Part shown: positions 32,323 to 41,422 of the stretch, piece by piece
Layout of the letters: each line of letters begins with the position of its first letter
Numbering within the stretch: position 1 is the stretch's first letter
Source: Bacillota bacterium
Lineage (GTDB): Bacteria > Bacillota > Negativicutes > Sporomusales > Sporomusaceae
Assembly: GCA_023388195.1 (NCBI GenBank)
Contig: JAEWGR010000004.1
Coordinates: 1-64,000, forward strand
Direction of reading: 5' to 3'
Length of the DNA stretch: 64,000 bases
Position numbers and translations under genes: made by a program
Notes under the pieces: model-generated
What the model was told of the DNA's origin: nothing
What the model saw: only the letters and a program-made list of their open reading frames with translations
Database searches by the model: none

Positions 32323-33702
32323 TTACTGCTGGTGCGCGAGCTTTTCTACCAGTTCTTCCCCCGTCTGGTAGATATTACCGGCACCCATGGTCATTACTAA
32401 ATCGCCGGGCTCTACAATTTCAGCAAGATACCGGGCAATTTTATCTCTTTCCGGTATATACGTAACTCGCTGATTCGTTTGCCTTTCAACCTCAGCCTTG
32501 AGTGTCTCCCCGGTTATCCCCGGAATAGGCTGTTCTCCGGCTGAATAAATATCAGTAAGAATCAATATATCGGCCGCAGTAAAAGCACGACCGAACTCCT
32601 TACACAAAAACTGAGTACGGGTATACCTATGAGGCTGAAAAATGCAGATCAGCCGTTTAGGTTCTGTTTGACGTGCACCTAGCAACGTTGTGGTAATCTC
32701 TGTAGGGTGATGAGCGTAGTCATCCACTACCCATACCCCGTTTACCCGCCCTTTAGACTGAAAACGACGTTTAGCACCCTGAAACTGGCTCAAGCCCTCG
32801 GCAATTTGTGAAAAACTCAGCCCCGTTTCAACCCCTACAGCCACGGCCGCCAGCGCATTCGCCACATTATGCAAGCCTGGAACACAGATTCTCGCCGTAC
32901 CTAAAAATTCTTCCCGGTAATGCACATCGAAAATTGTCACCGGGCCATCGGATTTAATATTACGCGCCGTATAATCAGCAGCTTGTTCAAGTGCATAAGA
33001 TACATAACGTTTATCCAGTTTGGCCGCCATATTTCTGACATGGGCATTGTCGAAACATAAAACGGCTAATCCACTCTCTGGCTGAAGCTTATGTAAAAAT
33101 TCATCAAAAGTGCGTAATATATTATCCATGGTTTTGTAATAGTCCATGTGATCGTTTTCGATATTGGTCACAATGGCGATATGGGGGGCCAGTTTTAAAA
33201 AAGAGCCGTCACTTTCATCAGCTTCTGCCACCAGATAAGAACCATGACCAAGCTTTGCACTACCGCCTATTGATTCCAGCTCACCACCAATAATAATGGT
33301 TGGATCCATTCCGGACTTCTCAAGCATCAGGGCAATCATTGAGGTAGTTGTGGTCTTGCCATGAGCGCCGGCTACAGCGATTCCCTGCCGTTTGCGCATC
33401 AGAAATGCCAGTACATCAGCCCGGTGATATACTGCAATCTCTCTATCACGGGCAGCTTTAATCTCCGGGTTGATTGCGGGGATTGCCGTCGAAACAACTA
33501 CAGCCTGTGTGTCGCCAATATTTTCATAACTGTGGCCAATATACACCTTTGCCCCAGCCTGCTCAAGTCTGGAGGTAACAGCCGATTTCTGAGCATCAGA
33601 ACCGGAAACAGCATACCCCATCTCAAGCAATACTTTAGCAATGGCACTCATACCGGAGCCACCGATTCCAATAAAATGAATTCTTTTTACATCATCTAAC
33701 AA
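32323..33702 (-). CDS. murC: UDP-N-acetylmuramate--L-alanine ligase
   Basis: Adds L-Ala to UDP-MurNAc. With TTG 33702 (AGGGGAG eight bases upstream) the protein has 459 residues and begins MLDDVKRIHFIGIGGSGMSAIA. The P-loop GAHGKTTTTSMI, the DESDGSFL metal site and DYAHHPTE all match Mur ligases. The upstream frame to 33795 is arginine-rich and lacks a ribosome site. The 124-bp gap to murG holds a hairpin GCATAC...GTATGC at 33792-33809. Confidence 0.96.
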   Translation of the reverse strand: MLDDVKRIHFIGIGGSGMSAIAKVLLEMGYAVSGSDAQKSAVTSRLEQAGAKVYIGHSYENIGDTQAVVVSTAIPAINPEIKAARDREIAVYHRADVLAFLMRKRQGIAVAGAHGKTTTTSMIALMLEKSGMDPTIIIGGELESIGGSAKLGHGSYLVAEADESDGSFLKLAPHIAIVTNIENDHMDYYKTMDNILRTFDEFLHKLQPESGLAVLCFDNAHVRNMAAKLDKRYVSYALEQAADYTARNIKSDGPVTIFDVHYREEFLGTARICVPGLHNVANALAAVAVGVETGLSFSQIAEGLSQFQGAKRRFQSKGRVNGVWVVDDYAHHPTEITTTLLGARQTEPKRLICIFQPHRYTRTQFLCKEFGRAFTAADILILTDIYSAGEQPIPGITGETLKAEVERQTNQRVTYIPERDKIARYLAEIVEPGDLVMTMGAGNIYQTGEELVEKLAHQQ

Positions 33703-33826
33703 CAGTATTTCTCCCCTTTCTCGCGCACCCCGTCTCCGGCGCCCGCATCCGGCAGAAAGAGCTGCTCTGAAACTACCCGGTTGCCGCTCTGGCATACCAC
33801 ATAGTATGCGCTGCCCGCACCCGGTG

Positions 33827-34963
33827 TTACCTTTTATTATTAGTTTGCAGCTTTATTAGGCAAAGGGCCAACCGGGCAATTGCTTCTGCTGCCTGAGGCC
33901 GGCCCGACTCTCTGCTTTTTTCAGCCATAGTTGACAATACGACCGGATTCTTCACTAATTTTTCAATTGCATCTATTAGCTTACTGCCTGTTAATTCCTT
34001 GTCAGCAATCACTGTTGCCGCACCGTGTCTCTCAAGCACCCTGGCATTGAATTCCTGATGGTTTTCGGCAGCATAGGGATAGGGTATCAATATGGCCGGA
34101 ATACCTCTGGCTGTCAATTCTGCCAAGCCGACAGCCCCGGCCCGGAAAATTCCTAAGTCAGCAGCAGCCAATGCCAGCGGCATATTGTACAAATAAGGTT
34201 CAATGCTAATATTTCCACCACTGGAAATGTCTATACCAGCTTGTTTAATTTTGCTAACTATGCTATTATACTCGTTTTGTCCTGTTACATGCAATATTTG
34301 AATATGAGGACTACCGTTAAAATGTTTGTACACCTCAAACATGGCATTATTTATGCTGCGCGCCCCGCGGCTGCCGCCAACCACCAGCAAAGTAAGCTTA
34401 TCCGGGTGTAAACCCAAAGCTCTTTGCCCTTCATCCCGGGCTGCCGACATAACCTCAGGCCTAATCGGATTACCTGTAAATATAATCTGGTCAGGCTTGT
34501 ACTTTGTAAAATATGGTTCAGCTTCCTTGTACCCTACGGCAATTTTATCAACAAACCGGGACAATATCTTATTAGTAATGCCTGGTATGACATTTTGTTC
34601 CTGAATCATAGTTGGTACTCTAAGCAGGCTGGCGGCCAGCAGCACCGGACCACACACATAGCCGCCGGTGCCAATAACAACATCTGGTTTAAAATCCTTG
34701 ATAATTTTTACTGAGCTCCAAACACTGCCGAACGTATTGAACAGGGTCCGGATATTCTGCCAGGAGAGGCGGCGCTCCAGGCCCCGTACTTCGATTGTTG
34801 CAAAGGCAAAGCCTTCTTTAGGCACAATATCGGCCTCCAGACCATGTTTAGTGCCTACAAACAGAATTTCACAATTGCCGCTTAACCTGGCAACTTCTCT
34901 TGCGATAGTAACGGCGGGGTAGATGTGACCGCCTGTTCCCCCGCCAGATATAATCAGGCGCAT
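33827..34963 (-). CDS. murG: Lipid II synthase: UDP-GlcNAc transferase
   Basis: Membrane-associated glycosyltransferase (GT28, GT-B fold) that adds GlcNAc to lipid I. 378 residues with the glycine-rich N-terminal loop ISGGGTGGHIYPAV (about 4-17), VIGTGGYVCGP, the second G-loop VVGGSRGARSIN, and the UDP-GlcNAc site FRAGAVGLAELTARGIPAILIPYP. ATG behind TAGGGGG, 18 bp after ftsW. Confidence 0.97.
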   Translation of the reverse strand: MRLIISGGGTGGHIYPAVTIAREVARLSGNCEILFVGTKHGLEADIVPKEGFAFATIEVRGLERRLSWQNIRTLFNTFGSVWSSVKIIKDFKPDVVIGTGGYVCGPVLLAASLLRVPTMIQEQNVIPGITNKILSRFVDKIAVGYKEAEPYFTKYKPDQIIFTGNPIRPEVMSAARDEGQRALGLHPDKLTLLVVGGSRGARSINNAMFEVYKHFNGSPHIQILHVTGQNEYNSIVSKIKQAGIDISSGGNISIEPYLYNMPLALAAADLGIFRAGAVGLAELTARGIPAILIPYPYAAENHQEFNARVLERHGAATVIADKELTGSKLIDAIEKLVKNPVVLSTMAEKSRESGRPQAAEAIARLALCLIKLQTNNKR

Positions 34964-34981
34964 ATTGGTTGCCCCCTACAT

Positions 34982-36085
34982 TCATTTCATGTTAATATGT
35001 CGTGATATATTGAGGAGAATGCCGACCGCGGCCAGTGTAAAAATTAATGCCGACCCCCCAAAGCTAATAAACGGCAATGGTATTCCCGTTACCGGCATGG
35101 AGGCGGTAACCACCGCAATATTCATCAGGGCCTGCAAAACGATGATGCTGGTTATCCCCCCCGCCAATAAACTCCCAAAAATATCAGGAGCGGAAATGGC
35201 TATTTTATAACCTCGCCAAGCCAGGAGAAAGAACAAAATAATTACCGTAGCGGTACCGATAAATCCTAGTTCTTCACCCAAAATAGCAAATATAAAATCC
35301 GTATGCGGTTCAGGTAAATACAAAAATTTTTCCCGGCTGCGTCCCAGGCCAACGCCAAACAGACCACCAGAACCAATAGCATACAGCGACTGAATGATGT
35401 GGTAACCGCTGTTTAAGGGATCTGCCCAGGGATCACTAAAAGCCAGCAGGCGTTTAAGACGATATGGTTCGACCAGGATAGCGCCAATAATACCGGCAAC
35501 CCCCACTGCCCCCAATGATCCTAAATGGGATAATTTAGCGCCGGCAGCAAAAAGCAGGATGAATACGGTACCGCCAATAACAAGCGCGGTTCCCAGATCA
35601 GGCTCTTTTAAAATCAACCCGAATACCACTACGAGCATTACCAGTTGGGGGACAATCCCTTTAGTAAAACTACTGATTTTATCCTGGGATTTTGCCAGGC
35701 TGTTGGCAGTAAACAGGACCATCGCCAATTTTGCGATTTCTGATGGCTGCAGATAAAGAGAACCGAAACCTAACCATCGTCTAGCACCATTCACAACCTT
35801 ACCTAGACCAGGTATAAGAACAAGTACCAATAAGATAAGTGTAACGATCATCGCGGGCTTCGCCAATGTACGCCATGCATGATAATCCACATTCATCGTG
35901 AACAGCATGGCCAGCAATCCCAGGGTGGCCCAAATCATCTGGCGTTTAAGAAAGTAATAGCTGTCATTATAATTGACATAGGCTGAAACCGCACTGGAAC
36001 TGTACACCATTACTATTCCAAAACCCAACAAACCAATGATGGCAAAAAAGATGACATAGTCGGGCGACTTAGGTCTGACCGCCAA
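34982..36085 (-). CDS. ftsW: SEDS-family peptidoglycan glycosyltransferase FtsW/SpoVE
   Basis: Polytopic SEDS protein (367 residues, about ten membrane segments) that polymerises lipid II with its partner class B PBP, the ftsI/spoVD product encoded upstream. Diagnostic motifs: ARRWLGFGSLYLQPSEIAKLA, LILKEPDLGTAL, and PEPHTDFIFAILGEELGFIG with the catalytic-region Asp. TTG start with AAGGAGGG upstream. Sequence alone cannot tell a vegetative FtsW from a sporulation SpoVE; only one copy is in this window. Confidence 0.93.
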   Translation of the reverse strand: MAVRPKSPDYVIFFAIIGLLGFGIVMVYSSSAVSAYVNYNDSYYFLKRQMIWATLGLLAMLFTMNVDYHAWRTLAKPAMIVTLILLVLVLIPGLGKVVNGARRWLGFGSLYLQPSEIAKLAMVLFTANSLAKSQDKISSFTKGIVPQLVMLVVVFGLILKEPDLGTALVIGGTVFILLFAAGAKLSHLGSLGAVGVAGIIGAILVEPYRLKRLLAFSDPWADPLNSGYHIIQSLYAIGSGGLFGVGLGRSREKFLYLPEPHTDFIFAILGEELGFIGTATVIILFFLLAWRGYKIAISAPDIFGSLLAGGITSIIVLQALMNIAVVTASMPVTGIPLPFISFGGSALIFTLAAVGILLNISRHINMK

Positions 36086-36098
36086 TCTCGCTCCCTCC

Positions 36099-37466
36099 TT
36101 AACCTAACCGGCGCACCAAATCTTTAAATATTTTCCCCCGTTCTTCATAGTTATTAAACATATCATAGCTGGCACAGGCGGGAGATAAAAGTACCACCTG
36201 CGGCGGCTTCGCCAGTGTATGGGCCAGAGTAACTGCCGCCGGCAAAGAATCCACAGAATGGATATTTTTTACATTATGTTGAGCTGCTGCTTCAGCAAAA
36301 CGCCGCCCGGCTTCACCCATTACGATCAAATGATCAACCCGCTCTTTGACCAACTGCATAAATTCAGACAGATCTGTATTCTTATCCCGGCCGCCGGCGA
36401 TAAGAATAATATGGCCGTCAAAAGCCTCCAGCGCTTTTATTGTCGATTCAGGATTGGTAGCTTTGGAATCGTTGTAATAATGCACGCCGGCAATTTCACT
36501 TACAGGCTCGATACGATGCTCCACTCCTGGGAACGTTTTGAGAACTGCAGCCATATTCTCCAGACTGGCACCGGCAAAATAACTGACTGCACAGGCAGCC
36601 AATGCATTTTCCACATTATGGCCGCCTTTTATTTGCACAGCAGCGACTGGACAAATAACGCTGGTTTTTCCTTCCCACTGCAAAGTAAGGTTGCCGCTAT
36701 CTACATAAAAACCCTGGTCAAGGCAATGGCGACGGCTAAAATAAATGATTCGCCCCGGTGCCCGCGCAGCCATCCCCCGCACGGCCACATCATCATAATT
36801 AAGAATTACATAATCATTGGTATCCAGCCTGGCAAAAATCCGTTCCTTCATCTCCTGATATTCGGCCATAGTGTGATGCCTGTCAAGGTGATCAGGTGTC
36901 AGATTTAAGACCGCCGCAATGTGCGGCCTAAAGTGTATTGCCCCCTCCAATTGAAAGCTTGATATCTCAGCAACAACAAAACCATCAGGCCCGGCTGCAA
37001 GCGCCTGCTCAGATAAAGCAGCGCCGATGTTTCCGCCTACCGCTACCTTTCGGCCTGTAGTCTTAAGCATCTCCCCAATCAGGGTTGTCGTTGTTGTTTT
37101 CCCGTTAGTGCCGGTAATGGCTATAATCGGGGCGCTGCTCAGACGATAGGCGACCTCAACCTCACTCAGTACCGGTATGCCGCGTATTTGCGCGGCCGCA
37201 ACCAGCGGTATATAGATAGATATGCCTGGTGATAGCACTATATAATCAGTACCGTCTAATAATGTTTCTGTTTGTTGTCCCAGCGCCAGACTAACACCTT
37301 TTATTTTTAACTGCGAAAGATCTTTATCAATTTCATGGGCCGGCTTCGCATCACTTAGTGTAACCTTCGCCCCCAGCTGCTGCAGAATATCAGCAACCGA
37401 AATACCGCTGACGCCAGCACCGAGCACTACAATTTTCTTATTAAAAAACTCTGTCTGTTTAACCAT
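36099..37466 (-). CDS. murD: UDP-N-acetylmuramoyl-L-alanine--D-glutamate ligase
   Basis: Adds D-Glu to UDP-MurNAc-L-Ala. 455 residues: an N-terminal Rossmann-like domain (VVLGAGVSGISVADIL), the ATPase P-loop ITGTNGKTTTTTLIGEM, LNLTPDHLDRH, and the C-terminal domain with NDSKATNPES and GGRDKNTD. The ATG follows the mraY stop codon directly, with the mraY C-terminal codons supplying a GGGGGGG ribosome site, so the two are coupled. Confidence 0.97.
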   Translation of the reverse strand: MVKQTEFFNKKIVVLGAGVSGISVADILQQLGAKVTLSDAKPAHEIDKDLSQLKIKGVSLALGQQTETLLDGTDYIVLSPGISIYIPLVAAAQIRGIPVLSEVEVAYRLSSAPIIAITGTNGKTTTTTLIGEMLKTTGRKVAVGGNIGAALSEQALAAGPDGFVVAEISSFQLEGAIHFRPHIAAVLNLTPDHLDRHHTMAEYQEMKERIFARLDTNDYVILNYDDVAVRGMAARAPGRIIYFSRRHCLDQGFYVDSGNLTLQWEGKTSVICPVAAVQIKGGHNVENALAACAVSYFAGASLENMAAVLKTFPGVEHRIEPVSEIAGVHYYNDSKATNPESTIKALEAFDGHIILIAGGRDKNTDLSEFMQLVKERVDHLIVMGEAGRRFAEAAAQHNVKNIHSVDSLPAAVTLAHTLAKPPQVVLLSPACASYDMFNNYEERGKIFKDLVRRLG

Positions 37467-38441
37467 TTACATCCCCCCCGACCGGCTAACCGCCAGTAAG
37501 CTCAAAGCAACGGCGGCAAACACTGCGCCTGCCAGCCAGAATACAGTCACCACTTTAGTCTCAGACCAGCCGGACAACTCAAAATGATGATGAATCGGAC
37601 TCATTTTAAAAACCCGCTTGCCTGTCGACTTAAAAGAAATGACCTGAATAATAACGGAAAGCGCTTCGATAACAAATACGCCGCCCACGATAACCAATAA
37701 GAATTCAGTTTTGGTCATGACCGCAACTGCCGCCAGCGCGCCGCCCAACGCCAGTGACCCGGTGTCACCCATAAAAACCTTGGCCGGATGCGCATTATAC
37801 CGCAAGAAACCCAGGCAGGCCCCGGCTAAAGCGACACAAAAAACAGCCAGATCAGGCTTGCCAAAGGACAGGGCCACAACCGCATAAGCCAGGGCGGCAA
37901 CCGTAGTCGTGCCTGCGGCTAAACCGTCAAGTCCGTCAGTAAGATTAACCGCATTCGTAGTCCCCACAAGCACAACAAAGATTAACAGATAATATAAAGC
38001 CCCGAAATCAATCGTAACTCCCCAAACAGGTATCCAAATATCGGTGCCACGGCCAAAATAAATACTAGCAATATAAGAGAGTGCCAACGCCATAATAATT
38101 TGGCCCAGCAGCTTTTGCCGGGCTTTAAGCCCCAGTGAACGTTTAAGCACCACTTTAATGAAGTCATCCAGAAAACCTATCAGACCATGTCCTAATGTAA
38201 CAAACAGAGCCAGCAGCACTTCCGGATTATTGCCGGCAAATATCAGGCAGGGAATGGTAAGCGCCACTAACAGCAAAACCCCGCCCATGGTCGGTGTGCC
38301 GGCTTTGGCATAATGCCGCTCAGGTCCTTCTTCCCTAATGCTTTGCCCGAATTTTAGCCGCTTTAGCATCGGAATAACCAGCGGCCCTGCCAGGATAGCG
38401 ATGGCAAACGCCATCGCGGCCGCATACAACAATTCTTGCAT
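37467..38441 (-). CDS. mraY: Phospho-N-acetylmuramoyl-pentapeptide-transferase
   Basis: Integral membrane enzyme that makes lipid I from UDP-MurNAc-pentapeptide and undecaprenyl phosphate. 324 residues from ATG 38441 (CAGGAGGT upstream), about ten helices. Catalytic motifs: GTPTMGGV, GFLDDFIKV (Asp pair), NAVNLTDGLDGLAAG, FMGDTGSLALGG and the SPIHHHFELSGWSE histidine loop. The frame extending to 38486 lies in murF and is not used. Confidence 0.97.
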   Translation of the reverse strand: MQELLYAAAMAFAIAILAGPLVIPMLKRLKFGQSIREEGPERHYAKAGTPTMGGVLLLVALTIPCLIFAGNNPEVLLALFVTLGHGLIGFLDDFIKVVLKRSLGLKARQKLLGQIIMALALSYIASIYFGRGTDIWIPVWGVTIDFGALYYLLIFVVLVGTTNAVNLTDGLDGLAAGTTTVAALAYAVVALSFGKPDLAVFCVALAGACLGFLRYNAHPAKVFMGDTGSLALGGALAAVAVMTKTEFLLVIVGGVFVIEALSVIIQVISFKSTGKRVFKMSPIHHHFELSGWSETKVVTVFWLAGAVFAAVALSLLAVSRSGGM

Positions 38442-38463
38442 CGTAACCTCCTGAATCGACTCG

Positions 38464-39843
38464 CTAACGCAGCAATGTATGGTCAAATGCTTTCAGCATA
38501 GTTTCCATTTTCATACCGCGGGAGCCTTTAAGCAAAATATAGTCTCCCGGTTGCAGCAAACACTGCAGTTTCTCAATTGCCTGTTGGTGGCTGGTAAAAG
38601 CATGGACAATTTTAACACCATATTCAGCAGCAGCGACTGCAATGTATTCGGCTAAGGGTCCTACTGTAAGAACAATGTCCAGACCATGTTCTGCCGCTAA
38701 TTGCCCAATACGGCGATGAGCCACAGCGGCAGTATCGCCAAGCTCCAGCATATCGCCTAATACAGCGATCTTGCGGCCTTTGCCGATAGCCGCCAGGGTA
38801 TCCAGGGCAGCCGCCATGGATAAAGGGCTGGCGTTATACACATCATTAATAACCGTATATTCACCGTAGTTTCTGATCTCAAGCCGCATTGCCCCGGGAA
38901 CAAACCTACCGATCCCGGCGGCCAGTTCCTCAGGCTGCAGTCCTAACTCCCACCCGACGGCAATGGCCGCCAGGGCATTATACACATTATGGCTGCCTAC
39001 TGTATGCAAAGTAACAGGAAAAGAGCCGCGGGGACCGATGCAGTCAAAGGTCGTAATTAAATCACCATTTTTACCTGTTACTATATGTTCAGCCCGTACC
39101 GCCGCTCCCGTACCTAAGCCATACAACACAACCCGCCCTTGCGTTTTGTGCTGCATAGCCCGGACATGCGGGTCATCTGCATTCAGCACAACCACATCAT
39201 CCGGTCCCATTGCTTCCACTAATTCGGCCTTAGCAGCCGCAATATTTTCAATGGAGCCCAGAATTTCCATATGCGTCTCGCCTACATTGGTCACTACCCC
39301 GACGGTGGGCAAGGCAATTTCAGCAAGTTCACGAATCTGTCCACAGGCCCGCATCCCCATTTCTACAACGGCGGCTTCGTGGCCTGAGTCAAGTTTCAAC
39401 AGGGTTAAGGGCAAGCCAATCTCATTATTAAAGTTGGCCTCTGTTTTAAGGACGCGAAACCGGCTGGATAAAACAGCCGCCAGCATATCCTTGGTTGTCG
39501 TCTTACCATTAGAGCCGGTCACAGCAATGATTGGAATATGGTAGCGACTGCGGTGAAACCTGGCTACAGCCTGCAGAGCAGCCAGCGTATCCCGTACTTC
39601 AATGACAGCTACTCCGTCCGGCACAGTTACCGGCCTACTGACAATAATCCCGGCAGCGCCCTTTGCCGCTGCCTGAGCCACAAACTCATGACCATCGAAT
39701 TGTTCCCCAACTAAAGCGATAAACAGGTTTTCCGGCTGCACCGTCCGGGTATCTGTGGAAATACCCCGGAAAAATTTGCTGCCGCTGCCAGTCCAGTGGC
39801 CCCCGGTAGCTTTTACTATTTCACTCAAGCTAAAATCAGGCAT
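38464..39843 (-). CDS. murF: UDP-MurNAc-tripeptide--D-alanyl-D-alanine ligase
   Basis: Adds D-Ala-D-Ala (from Ddl) to complete the UDP-MurNAc-pentapeptide. 459 residues with the P-loop VTGSNGKTTTKDMLAAVL, NEIGLPLTLL, TNVGETHMEILGS and NDVYNASPLSM typical of MurF. Its ATG overlaps the murE stop by 8 bp (ATGCCTGA), showing translational coupling. Confidence 0.97.
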   Translation of the reverse strand: MPDFSLSEIVKATGGHWTGSGSKFFRGISTDTRTVQPENLFIALVGEQFDGHEFVAQAAAKGAAGIIVSRPVTVPDGVAVIEVRDTLAALQAVARFHRSRYHIPIIAVTGSNGKTTTKDMLAAVLSSRFRVLKTEANFNNEIGLPLTLLKLDSGHEAAVVEMGMRACGQIRELAEIALPTVGVVTNVGETHMEILGSIENIAAAKAELVEAMGPDDVVVLNADDPHVRAMQHKTQGRVVLYGLGTGAAVRAEHIVTGKNGDLITTFDCIGPRGSFPVTLHTVGSHNVYNALAAIAVGWELGLQPEELAAGIGRFVPGAMRLEIRNYGEYTVINDVYNASPLSMAAALDTLAAIGKGRKIAVLGDMLELGDTAAVAHRRIGQLAAEHGLDIVLTVGPLAEYIAVAAAEYGVKIVHAFTSHQQAIEKLQCLLQPGDYILLKGSRGMKMETMLKAFDHTLLR

Positions 39844-41350
39844 TACTTTTCATCTCCCGGATAACCTCGCGCGCTACCTGGCGGTCATCAAAATCAATTG
39901 TCCTGTCTTTTAATATCTGATAGGTTTCATGACCCTTACCGGCAATCAGCACCACATCCTGCGGCCCGGCCAATTGAATTGCCTGGGTAATAGCCTGACG
40001 GCGATCAATAATTACCTGATAACTTTTGCCGCTATGGCCGGAAGCCAATGCGTCTTTAATACCTACTTCAATATCTTCCAGTATTTTTCCAGGTTCTTCA
40101 CTGCGGGGATTATCCGAAGTAGCCAGCACAATGTCGCCGTAAACTGTGGCCAATTTGCCCATAATGGGCCGCTTAGTACGATCACGGTCACCGCCGCAGC
40201 CAAATACGACGATAATTTTGGCGGTGGCAAACTGCTTTGCTGTTTTCAGGACATTTTCCAAGCCGTCCGGTGTGTGGGCATAGTCAACAATGACAGTAAA
40301 CGGTTGTCCGGCCTGCACCAGTTCAAACCGGCCCGGTACACTGCTAAAGCTTTCCAGGGCCTGCCTGATAATAGCCGGATCAATTTTTTCCGCCAGGGCC
40401 GCCCCGGTTGCCGCCAAGACATTATAGACATTAAACATGCCGGTAATACTGAGGGTAAGCGGTATGACACCAAACGGCCCCTGGATGGTAAAACTGGAGC
40501 CGGTCGCAGCCACAGCAGGGCTGCCGGCAGTTATTACAGCCGGGCTGTTAACAGCATAGCTGATCACCGGACAATCGGCATTGGCTGCCATTGTCTTACC
40601 GGTCGGATCATCTAAGTTGACAACTGCGGTTTTACCTTGTTTTTTACTGTCCGCTTTATTTAAACTCCGGAACAATTCCGCTTTGGCTTCGATATAATTC
40701 TCAAATGTTTGGTGGAAATCCAGATGATCCTGTGTCATATTGGTAAATACTGCGACGTCAAATTCACAACCGGCTACCCGCCCTAATGCCAAGGCGTGAG
40801 AAGAAACCTCCATAATCACATATTCCATACCCTTGTCGACCATTTCGGCAAGGATGCTCTGCAGCTCAATAACATCCGGTGTCGTATTTTTCACCGGCAG
40901 TACCTGATCGCCAATCATAGTCTGAATTGTACCGATCAAACCCGCTTTATGGCCGGCCTGCCGCAAAATGCTTCTAAGCAGATAGGTTGTCGTTGTCTTG
41001 CCGTTAGTGCCGGTAACACCGATCATACGCAGCTTGTGGCCGGGATAATCAAAAAAATACGGGACTATTACCTGCATCGCCTTACGGGTATCCGCTACTT
41101 TGATGACCGTAATATCTTCACAGGCATTTGCCGGTACATCCTTCTCCACCAGCACAGCCACGGCCCCCTGCTTCACAGCCGCAGCGATAAAATCGTGCCC
41201 GTCAACATGAACCCCGGACAGACAGACAAACAATGTCCCGGGAACGACCTGCCGGGAATCATGAGCCACCGCTCTGATCTCCTGCTCAAGCCGTCCCTGT
41301 ATTGTTGCAGCCGGCAGTAGGCCAGCCAGCTGTTTTAATGTTTTAATCAT
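39836..41350 (-). CDS. murE: UDP-MurNAc-L-Ala-D-Glu--2,6-diaminopimelate ligase
   Basis: Adds the third residue of the stem peptide. 504 residues from ATG 41350 (AGGAGG upstream); the in-frame extension to 41401 has no ribosome site. P-loop TGTNGKTTTTYLL, VSSHALALGRV, and the amino-acid specificity motif DNPR at 413-416. DNPR marks meso-diaminopimelate enzymes rather than L-lysine ones. This predicts DAP-type peptidoglycan, consistent with Negativicutes and other spore-formers. Confidence 0.97.
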   Translation of the reverse strand: MIKTLKQLAGLLPAATIQGRLEQEIRAVAHDSRQVVPGTLFVCLSGVHVDGHDFIAAAVKQGAVAVLVEKDVPANACEDITVIKVADTRKAMQVIVPYFFDYPGHKLRMIGVTGTNGKTTTTYLLRSILRQAGHKAGLIGTIQTMIGDQVLPVKNTTPDVIELQSILAEMVDKGMEYVIMEVSSHALALGRVAGCEFDVAVFTNMTQDHLDFHQTFENYIEAKAELFRSLNKADSKKQGKTAVVNLDDPTGKTMAANADCPVISYAVNSPAVITAGSPAVAATGSSFTIQGPFGVIPLTLSITGMFNVYNVLAATGAALAEKIDPAIIRQALESFSSVPGRFELVQAGQPFTVIVDYAHTPDGLENVLKTAKQFATAKIIVVFGCGGDRDRTKRPIMGKLATVYGDIVLATSDNPRSEEPGKILEDIEVGIKDALASGHSGKSYQVIIDRRQAITQAIQLAGPQDVVLIAGKGHETYQILKDRTIDFDDRQVAREVIREMKSNA

Positions 41351-41422
41351 AATTATCCTCCTGCCCATACGGTATACCCTTATATTATCTATTTTTACCA
41401 ATATCTTTTATTTTAACGCCAT

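Noticed and set aside
33703..33795. N-terminal extension of murC
   Set aside because: The extension is Arg/Gly-rich without a ribosome site. The TTG at 33702 has one and gives the conserved murC start.
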